DNA from: Candidatus Nitrosotenuis cloacae
Lineage (GTDB): Archaea > Thermoproteota > Nitrososphaeria > Nitrososphaerales > Nitrosopumilaceae
Direction of reading: 5' to 3'
NCBI RefSeq assembly: GCF_000955905.1
Contig: NZ_CP011097.1
Coordinates: 1,142,582-1,206,581, forward strand
DNA: 64,000 nt
Of the stretch, positions 58,362-64,000 are shown one piece after another. How positions within the stretch are numbered: position 1 is the stretch's first letter; every line of letters starts with the position of its first letter. The notes below the pieces were generated by a model, which saw only the letters and a list, made by a program, of their open reading frames with translations, was not told the origin of the DNA and made no database searches. The position numbers were made by a program, and so were the translations under genes.

Positions 58362-59321
58362 TTAGGATTTTCTCTGGAAGATTTTGATTGCCTGTGGTGG
58401 ACATACGCCTTCACATGCCAAACAAAAGATACAATCTGGCTCGCGCGCCATTAGTGGCTTTTTGTCAGATGCTGGATTTCCAGGCGTATCAAACCATTCA
58501 TAGACCTGAACAGGACATGCATCAATGCAAGCTCCGTCTGCAACACAGATATCATAATCAACTGATACAAACTCGCCCCAGACACCCATTATTCCATTGT
58601 CTTCTCCCTTTCTGCCCCAAGTCTTGACGACATTTTTGTTGGAAGCCACAGTATATGGTATACTTGATGGCATGTGGGATTTGTATTCAACATCAATTGG
58701 TCCCGGTTTTGCACCATCTGGAACTTCAATTACCTCTGATACTAGTTCTTGCGTTCCGGCAGGAATCTCTGGTTTTGGTTTTGGTTTTGCGTTTGGAACT
58801 ATTTTTGCAAGTGGGGTTAGATCCTCTAGTCTTTTGAGTGCGGCGTCGGGTTCGATTTTTTCTAGCCTTGCAAGACTCTCCACCATCTTGTCTGCTAGAA
58901 TAGTATTTCGTAGAATGGTGTCAATTATCATCTTTGCATAATAGTCGGCTTTTTTGCGATAGTCCTTTACCCACTGTGGGTCGCCAAATTTCTCAATTGG
59001 AAATATTTGGTAAATGATATCCACTACCTCGCCAGATACTATTTCCACAGTAATGGAGAGGTTTGTTTTTTGGTATCCCCTGGAGCTTGGGTCCGGCATG
59101 TTTTCCTCAGTCCAGGTATGGGTCGCAAAGACTCTGTCAGCAAAGGTATCCATCGTAAAGGTCTTTTTGAGGCCCTCAACTATGGATTTCATCTCCAATG
59201 GATCTTCCAGCTTGATTGGTAAGCGGTACAGCCCTAGCTTGAAGCCATGTAATGGGTAGACGCCCCTTTTTGTGGTGGGTGATTCCATTGTGTAAACTCG
59301 ATCTTTTAATAAAAGCGACAT
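58362..59321 (-). CDS. long dicluster (zinc-ferredoxin-like) ferredoxin, copy 1
   Basis: A 319-residue protein. The last about 75 residues match the dicluster zinc-containing ferredoxins of Sulfolobus: C-V-A-D-G-A-C-I-D-A-C-P (first cluster, with Asp as in 3Fe-4S types), W-F-D-T-P-G-N-P-A-S, and C-I-F-C-L-A-C-E-G-V-C-P (4Fe-4S). Residues 1-200 form an unrelated extension of mixed alpha/beta type, with a proline-rich linker (K-P-K-P-K-P-E). A near-identical paralogue is at 62610-63566. It should be a soluble electron carrier, perhaps for the adjacent FAD reductase. The role of the extension is unknown. Confidence 0.85.
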   Translation of the reverse strand: MSLLLKDRVYTMESPTTKRGVYPLHGFKLGLYRLPIKLEDPLEMKSIVEGLKKTFTMDTFADRVFATHTWTEENMPDPSSRGYQKTNLSITVEIVSGEVVDIIYQIFPIEKFGDPQWVKDYRKKADYYAKMIIDTILRNTILADKMVESLARLEKIEPDAALKRLEDLTPLAKIVPNAKPKPKPEIPAGTQELVSEVIEVPDGAKPGPIDVEYKSHMPSSIPYTVASNKNVVKTWGRKGEDNGIMGVWGEFVSVDYDICVADGACIDACPVQVYEWFDTPGNPASDKKPLMAREPDCIFCLACEGVCPPQAIKIFQRKS

Positions 59322-59495
59322 GTGCTATTTTTTGAGCCAATTTTCTTTCTTTAAAAATCTTACACAGTATAGTACCTTGATCATCATATTGTTTGATTGA
59401 TCGTTACTTTCTTGGATAATTCACTCACCAAATATCTTTGGAGTCACACTTGCATATCATAAAATATTTAACATATGTTAGCTGATTAAACAAAG

Positions 59496-60341
59496 TTGGT
59501 CGCAGCAAATAAAGCAAGAATAACTTATGTTCAGCTTTTAAAAGAGGATCTCGCAGTTTTTCGTATCGTACCAGAAGATGGGGTAATTCCAGACTACAAG
59601 GCAGGCCAGTTCCTTACACTTGGAATTTCAGTGGCAAATGAAAACTACAAAACCGTTAGAAGGGCTTATTCCATTGCATCTCATCCTGAAAATAAAAAAT
59701 ATTATGAATTTGTAATCAGGTGGGTAAGAAAGCCACTTCCAGGTCGTGTCACAACCCAGTTGTTTTACGCAAGCGATGGCGATGAGGTCACAATAGGAAA
59801 CCCAACAGGAAACGCCCTTATCATAAACGACAAGCTTCCAGACGGCAGAAAAGACGAAAGACGAATTGTCTGCATCGGCGGCGGAACCGGGATTGCACCG
59901 TTTGTGAGTTTTGCAAAGCATCTGAACGCAGTTGGTGATAAAAGAGAGGTCGTTGTATTGCACGGTGCAAGTTATGTTGATGAGCTAAGTTACAGAGGAT
60001 TGTTCACAGAACTTGAAACCGAAAGCATAGATCGAGGAGCAGACAAGTGGAACTTCAAGTATCGTGCAGCGGTTAGTCGTCCACAAGAATGGTTTAATCG
60101 AGCATGGAATGGTCCAACAGGAAGAGTTGAGAATTTCCTGCGCGCAAAGGACGGTGGAAAATCACCACTAGAGGAACTAGTCGGTGAAAAGATCACAAGA
60201 GACAATACCAGCTTTTACATTTGTGGCTGGCAAGGAACAATTGATGGCGTTATGGAATTTCTAACACCACAAGGCTTTGTGACATATCACGACAAACGTG
60301 ATGATGACAGCTTTGAAGTAAAGTACGAATCATACGGATAA
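59496..60341 (+). CDS. ferredoxin-NAD(P)+ reductase-like flavoprotein
   Basis: A 281-residue FNR-superfamily flavoprotein starting at TTG 59496. The FAD site R-R-A-Y-S-I-A-S (about 55-62) is canonical, followed by G-N-P-T-G-N and the NAD(P)-binding G-G-G-T-G-I-A-P-F (about 127-135) and C-G-W-Q-G-T-I-D (about 243-250). It transfers electrons between a ferredoxin and NAD(P)H. It diverges from ferredoxin copy 1, and copy 2 lies 2.3 kb downstream, so it likely uses one or both. Confidence 0.9.
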   Translation: MVAANKARITYVQLLKEDLAVFRIVPEDGVIPDYKAGQFLTLGISVANENYKTVRRAYSIASHPENKKYYEFVIRWVRKPLPGRVTTQLFYASDGDEVTIGNPTGNALIINDKLPDGRKDERRIVCIGGGTGIAPFVSFAKHLNAVGDKREVVVLHGASYVDELSYRGLFTELETESIDRGADKWNFKYRAAVSRPQEWFNRAWNGPTGRVENFLRAKDGGKSPLEELVGEKITRDNTSFYICGWQGTIDGVMEFLTPQGFVTYHDKRDDDSFEVKYESYG

Positions 60342-60368
60342 ACAGAGCTCAAAATTATTTTTGTAAGA

Positions 60369-60533
60369 TTATCCTTTTCGTATTATAAATTGCATCAATG
60401 CTTCTTTGGAATATTCAATTCCGTGCTCTTCAGTTGAGTGAGAGTTGTATTCTTCAATTACTTTACCGACATCGTTTCCACTAGAAACAAAATCACAATC
60501 AAAACCATAATCCCGACATACTAGCTTGATCAC
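60369..60533 (-). CDS. DUF1059 family protein, 54 residues
   Basis: A 54-residue gene starting at GTG 60533. The pattern is that of DUF1059: I-K-L-V-C-R-D-Y-G-F-D-C-D-F (2-15), then V-I-E-E-Y-N-S-H-S-T-E-E-H-G (25-38), with conserved Cys6, Cys13, His32 and His37. These Cys and His residues may bind metal. A TATA-like CTTATTTA read on + at 60554-60561 lies 25 bases upstream. Family function is unknown. It sits between the flavoprotein and the HemA-like gene, which are convergent. Confidence 0.75.
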   Translation of the reverse strand: MIKLVCRDYGFDCDFVSSGNDVGKVIEEYNSHSTEEHGIEYSKEALMQFIIRKG

Positions 60534-60605
60534 TTTTGTGATGTTTGGATTATCTTATTTATCTATTTCTAGATTTTTAGAATAAGAATTAGTTATGGTA
60601 TAGAA

Positions 60606-61850
60606 TTATTTTTTTGCCACAGTTGGTTTTGGAAGAATTCCATCCACGATTGCAGTTGTCAGATCAGTGATAATTTTGATCTTTTTCTCATCTGTTTCGC
60701 CAAGCAATTCTAGTGTCTTTTCCAGTTCCTTTTTTCGTAGCGCATCTACGCTTGCAAACACGTCGGTTACCTGCGGGCCCTGCTCTATTAGCTTCATTGT
60801 TGCCTCAATTACCGCGATTTCTTTTGCGATGATTTTCTCTACTGCAATAATGGTCTCTTCCTGTGCCTTGAGATCCCGCTCCTCCATTTCGGTTAGCTGG
60901 TCTCGGAACATTAGCTTGATTCCAGGTAAAGTCATCACAGTATCATCTACTGTCCTTGGATCAGAAATGTCCAAAATCATGGTTCCCTTGGTGTTATTTT
61001 CCATTGTTAGTTTCAGGTTATCAAAGGTGAGAGCAAAATAGTCAGAGGTTGTTGCAACAAAGACAAAATCAAATTTGTTAAATTCCTTTAGTGCTTCTTT
61101 GAATCCAATTGGCTTGCCGCCCAGTATTTTTGAAAAGCCAGTTGCACGCTCTATTGTCATGCTACAAACATCAAATGGGTATGCCTTTTTGTTGAGTGAT
61201 TTGGCAACCATTGCGGCAGTCTCTCCAGTACCCATCAAAAGCACACGTTTTTTCGCATCAAGGCCAGCATTTTGTTCTGCTATTTTGACTGCCATCTCTC
61301 CAAGGGATTTTGCACCCTTGTTGATTTGAGTCGAGTTTCTAATGCGGGTAGCAGTAAGAATTACAGTGTCAAACAGTTTGTTGAGTATCTTATCAGATGT
61401 CTTGGCAAGCTTTGCTCCAAGTATGGTTGCCTTTAGCTCGCCAAGTATTGTCTCGTTTCCTACCACGACGGATTCTAGGCCGCACGCCAACTTTAGCAGA
61501 TGCAAGTAGACATCTGTATTGACATATACTTCCAAGATTTGATCAAAATGATCAATGTCGTATTGTTCCAGTTCGGTTAGTGATTGCCAAGTTTCTCGGA
61601 TTTTGCTTATGATCAAGGTTTTGCCCTCAGATGATCTAAGGTCTGGTGAGTCAGTCTCCATTGCATTTACGGTAAATATCTCAACTCTGCTTTGCGTTTG
61701 AAGTATCACACATTCTGAGACGCCCGGAATCTTTTTGAATGCCTCAGATGCGGCCGCAAGATCCTTAAATGAGAATCTGGCTAGACTGTGAATCGGTATA
61801 TTCCTAAATGTAACGCGGACATTAATGACATTGAATGTTCCATCATTCAT
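60606..61850 (-). CDS. HemA-like paralogue lacking the catalytic cysteine
   Basis: A 414-residue protein clearly homologous, end to end, to the HemA at 12851-14104. It keeps the NADPH site (L-M-G-T-G-E-T-A-A), the glutamate-site region (G-L-E-S-V-V-V-G-N-E-T-I-L-G-E-L-K) and the dimerisation helices. The active-site word L-Q-T-C-N-R-V-E is L-Q-T-Q-S-R-V-E, so the catalytic Cys is Gln53 and the next Asn is Ser; Arg55 is kept. It also has an insertion near residues 62-75. It cannot make the thioester of normal HemA. It is co-transcribed with the upstream 221-residue gene (6-base gap) and lies in a ferredoxin cluster. A regulatory or new dehydrogenase role is inferred. Confidence 0.88.
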   Translation of the reverse strand: MNDGTFNVINVRVTFRNIPIHSLARFSFKDLAAASEAFKKIPGVSECVILQTQSRVEIFTVNAMETDSPDLRSSEGKTLIISKIRETWQSLTELEQYDIDHFDQILEVYVNTDVYLHLLKLACGLESVVVGNETILGELKATILGAKLAKTSDKILNKLFDTVILTATRIRNSTQINKGAKSLGEMAVKIAEQNAGLDAKKRVLLMGTGETAAMVAKSLNKKAYPFDVCSMTIERATGFSKILGGKPIGFKEALKEFNKFDFVFVATTSDYFALTFDNLKLTMENNTKGTMILDISDPRTVDDTVMTLPGIKLMFRDQLTEMEERDLKAQEETIIAVEKIIAKEIAVIEATMKLIEQGPQVTDVFASVDALRKKELEKTLELLGETDEKKIKIITDLTTAIVDGILPKPTVAKK

Positions 61851-61856
61851 CTACGA

Positions 61857-62522
61857 TCACTTGTGCTCCAGTTTGGCTCGGCCATTTTGTGCAGTGCGAA
61901 ATACATTCATGCTATAGTAAAAGCTCTCATAGAGTGAATCTAGATATTCTAGTTCTTGTTCTGTACGGGTGATATCTTCTGGGATTGCATCCGGATCATT
62001 TTTCAGATTAGCCAGTTTTTGTTTTGCTGCAGCCACGAGTTCTGCAATACCGGACTCATAGTTTGATGTGCCCCCATATTCTACGCTGAGAACATGTTTT
62101 GGCGCATATTGAGGAGTCGCATCGACTGGAATCTCGACTTTTTTCGATATTTCTTCTTGTTCTTCCTCACTTAGCATGATTCTTTTTGGAATGAGATCTT
62201 TTTTGTAGCGGAAAAATTCCGGCTCACCCATTTCTCTTCTGAAAATTCTTTCTTGATTTCGTTTATTTGTAAGTGGTTTTCCTGCGGCTGATGCTTGTGC
62301 AGATTTTGCTATTGCGGCATATTCTTTTTCTGCCTCTGCTGCTGCTTTTGCCATGACCGCCATTGCTGATTCGTATTCTTTTTCTGCTGCCTCTAAAATC
62401 GCTTTTGCGGTTGCAAGCTTGGTAGCTGCAAGCTCGGCCTGTGTTGTTGCAGCTTGAACTTGTGCGCCTGCACTAGATGGTTTTTGTTCTTTTGGAGCAT
62501 CTTGGGTGCTTTCAGACAACAA
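61857..62522 (-). CDS. Ala-rich coiled-coil protein upstream of the HemA paralogue
   Basis: A 221-residue protein, not recognised. Residues 20-80 are an Ala/Glu-rich coiled coil (A-A-T-T-Q-A-E-L-A-A-T-K-L-A-T-A-K). A basic linker follows (K-R-N-Q-E-R-I-F-R-R-E-M), then a C-terminal helical part that contains E-Y-L-D-S-L-Y-E-S-F-Y-Y-S-M-N-V-F-R-T-A (about 190-209). The start is TTG at 62522, with CTTAAAATC about 26 bases upstream. Its stop is 6 bases before the HemA-like start, so the two probably form a complex or share regulation. Confidence 0.6.
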   Translation of the reverse strand: MLSESTQDAPKEQKPSSAGAQVQAATTQAELAATKLATAKAILEAAEKEYESAMAVMAKAAAEAEKEYAAIAKSAQASAAGKPLTNKRNQERIFRREMGEPEFFRYKKDLIPKRIMLSEEEQEEISKKVEIPVDATPQYAPKHVLSVEYGGTSNYESGIAELVAAAKQKLANLKNDPDAIPEDITRTEQELEYLDSLYESFYYSMNVFRTAQNGRAKLEHK

Positions 62523-62609
62523 AATTATTCCATTTATGCTTAGATTTTAAGTTTTTACAAATACGGGTTAGTCAAACCGATCTATTTTTTCAAAAATATA
62601 TGTAAAGAT

Positions 62610-63566
62610 TTAGGATTTTCTCTGGAAGATTTTGATTGCCTGTGGTGGACATACGCCTTCACATGCCAAGCAAAAGATACAGTCCGGCTCGCGCGCCATA
62701 AGTGGCTTTTTTGCCGATGCCACGTTTCCTGGTGTATCAAACCATTCATACACCGAAACAGGGCATGCATCAATGCACGCACCATCTGCAACACAGATAT
62801 CATAATCAACTGATACAAACTCGCCCCAGACACCCATGTTCGTGTTGTCTGTTCCCACGCGTCCCCAAGTCTTGATGACATTTTTGTTGGAAGCCACAGT
62901 GTATGGTATGGTGACGGGCATGTGAGCCTTGTATTCTACATCTATTGGTCCTGTCTTTGGACCATCTAGTAATGCACCCATCACAGGTGCAGCTCCCTGA
63001 GACACCTCGACTTCTGGTTTTGGTTTTGGTTTTGCGTCAGGAACTATTTTTGCAAATGGAGTTAGTTTTTCAAGTTCTGCTATTGCATCGTCTTGCTCGA
63101 ATTTCTTGCTCTTGACAAAATATTCAATCATCTTGTCTGCCAGAATAGTATTTCGTAGAATGGTATCAATTATCATCTTTGCATAATAGTCGGCTTTTTT
63201 ACGATAGTCCTTGATCCATTCCTGGTCGCCAAATTTCTCAATTGGGAATATTTGGTAAATGATATCCACTACCTCGCCAGATACTATTTCTACAGTAATT
63301 GAGAGGTTGGCTTTTTGGTATCCCTTTGCGTCTGGGTCTGGCATGTTCTCTTCAATCCAATTGTATGTGGCAAAGATTCGATCAGCATACATGTCCATTG
63401 AAAATGTCTTTTTGAGTCCATCAAAAACAGACTTCATTTCCAGTGGATCTTCTAGTTTTATTGGTAAACGATACAGACCAAGCTTGTAGCCATGTAATGG
63501 GTAGACGCCCCTTTTTGCGGTGGGTGATTCCATTGTGTAAACTCGATCTTTTAGTAAAAGCGACAT
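62610..63566 (-). CDS. long dicluster (zinc-ferredoxin-like) ferredoxin, copy 2
   Basis: A 318-residue paralogue of the protein at 58362-59321, estimated by eye at about 80% identical. It has the same C-terminal clusters (C-V-A-D-G-A-C-I-D-A-C-P and C-I-F-C-L-A-C-E-G-V-C-P) and the same N-terminal extension. Differences concentrate at about residues 150-165 and in the proline-rich linker (about 185-210). The last 20 codons are almost identical in DNA to copy 1, suggesting recent duplication or conversion. Two copies may serve different partners or conditions. Confidence 0.87.
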   Translation of the reverse strand: MSLLLKDRVYTMESPTAKRGVYPLHGYKLGLYRLPIKLEDPLEMKSVFDGLKKTFSMDMYADRIFATYNWIEENMPDPDAKGYQKANLSITVEIVSGEVVDIIYQIFPIEKFGDQEWIKDYRKKADYYAKMIIDTILRNTILADKMIEYFVKSKKFEQDDAIAELEKLTPFAKIVPDAKPKPKPEVEVSQGAAPVMGALLDGPKTGPIDVEYKAHMPVTIPYTVASNKNVIKTWGRVGTDNTNMGVWGEFVSVDYDICVADGACIDACPVSVYEWFDTPGNVASAKKPLMAREPDCIFCLACEGVCPPQAIKIFQRKS

Positions 63567-63602
63567 GTCATGGTTTGGTTGTATTTCTTATTAAAATCTT
63601 GT

Positions 63603-63914
63603 TCATTCCAAGTCGTCAGGACAGGTTAATTCCCGTAATTCGGTGTATTTTTTTTCCATTCTTTCTGCGTTTTCAAGTACTGCCTCAAAGGAGTGATCTT
63701 TTTTTGGAAAGTACCATCTAATTGGCACCCAATGCCCAATACCATCCATGTCGTGGATCATGCCTTTATCTGCCAGAACCTTATGGTTTTCATCAAGGGT
63801 CTGCTCACGCACGGTAAGGCCTCGCTTTGTTCTGTCCTCCAGTATGAGATCAGCAGATCCATCCTTTATGAGATAAAACGAGCCCTTTTTGAGAATTGGT
63901 AGTTCCTGGCTCAA
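63603..63914 (-). CDS. hypothetical protein, 103 residues, next to rhodanese
   Basis: Not recognised. A small soluble protein starting at TTG 63914, one base after the rhodanese stop. It contains I-K-D-G-S-A-D-L-I-L-E-D-R (about 16-28), a histidine-rich D-M-D-G-I-G-H-W-V-P-I-R-W-Y (about 55-68) and a helical, acidic C-terminus with one Cys (C98). Co-transcription with the sulfurtransferase hints at a sulfur-related role, but nothing more can be said. Confidence 0.55.
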   Translation of the reverse strand: MSQELPILKKGSFYLIKDGSADLILEDRTKRGLTVREQTLDENHKVLADKGMIHDMDGIGHWVPIRWYFPKKDHSFEAVLENAERMEKKYTELRELTCPDDLE

Positions 63915-63915
63915 C

Positions 63916-64000
63916 TTATTTTTCTACTGGGTTGCCTATCATGTTGCCCCATTCGGTCCAAGAGCCATCATAGTTTCGAACCTGTGGGTAACCAAGCAAA
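63916..64000 (-). CDS. rhodanese-type sulfurtransferase, C-terminal fragment (cut by window edge)
   Basis: The final 27 or so residues, in frame to a TAA at 63918-63916, read L-G-Y-P-Q-V-R-N-Y-D-G-S-W-T-E-W-G-N and then I-G-N-P-V-E-K. This is the highly conserved end of two-domain thiosulfate or 3-mercaptopyruvate sulfurtransferases. The rest, including the catalytic Cys, lies beyond the window. Confidence 0.8.
   Translation of the reverse strand, partial: LLGYPQVRNYDGSWTEWGNMIGNPVEK

Noticed and set aside
1-64000. Insertion sequences, integrases, prophage or CRISPR-cas genes
   Set aside because: No transposase, integrase, phage or cas motif was seen in any reading frame examined.

Overview
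The window is a stretch of archaeal chromosome, most likely from an ammonia-oxidising member of the Nitrososphaerota (Thaumarchaeota), Nitrosopumilales type. Evidence: TFB, SRP19, S8e, L10e, Gar1 and a tRNA endonuclease; a tRNA-Leu with an anticodon-loop intron; many TTG and GTG starts; TATA boxes about 26 bases before start codons (leaderless genes); secreted proteins with the tandem C-terminal repeat common in this phylum; and a fused siroheme decarboxylase. The genus call is inference. I see no insertion sequence, prophage or CRISPR array.

Layout. 1-2.8 kb: a PhoU-like protein, GlnK, and a second P-II protein with an extra C-terminal domain in an operon with a zinc alcohol dehydrogenase. 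2.8-6.1 kb: an information-processing run (scpA-scpB, S8e, SRP19, Gar1, TFB). 6.1-11.1 kb: sufC, a DUF167 gene, a TPR protein, a HemQ/chlorite-dismutase-family protein, an aldo/keto reductase and small signalling or membrane proteins. 11.1-15.4 kb: tetrapyrrole genes (fused AhbA-AhbB, precorrin-2 dehydrogenase, hemA, hemB, a small co-transcribed gene). 15.4-21.9 kb: mixed housekeeping genes, tRNA-Leu(CAA), an OB-fold protein, PAP2 phosphatase and phosphoglycerate kinase. 21.9-27.1 kb: the suf operon (sufB-sufD-Rieske-sufS-sufU-winged helix). 27.1-30.9 kb: hemL-hemC-cobA-hemD. 31.1-38.2 kb: a 1748-residue secreted NHL/HYR/RTX protein downstream of an ABC-2 exporter. 38.3-49.5 kb: small hypothetical and secreted proteins, Cys-rich microproteins, tRNA-Glu and tRNA-Gly, EndA, L10e and a cation/proton antiporter. 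49.5-56.3 kb: an ATPase / winged-helix / coiled-coil group interrupted by an AT-rich membrane-protein gene, then an orphan chemoreceptor-like protein. 56.3-64 kb: a processive glycosyltransferase and a redox cluster with two long ferredoxins, a ferredoxin-NAD(P) reductase-like flavoprotein, a HemA paralogue without its catalytic cysteine, and the end of a rhodanese gene.

How the genes fit together. The two tetrapyrrole clusters supply most steps from glutamyl-tRNA to siroheme and on to didecarboxysiroheme. The HemQ-like protein could finish heme aerobically. The suf operon supplies the Fe-S clusters used by the ferredoxins and the Rieske protein. The EndA-like protein and the intron-bearing tRNA-Leu form a substrate/enzyme pair, except that EndA appears to lack its catalytic histidine.

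Most striking observations: the Cys-less HemA paralogue in the ferredoxin cluster; a 48-residue metallothionein-like protein; a 35-residue zinc-finger-like protein with a perfect palindrome between its TATA box and start codon; several other sub-60-residue genes with well-placed TATA boxes; a winged-helix protein with a four-Cys tail ending the suf operon; and a 170-base perfect duplication inside the giant secreted protein.
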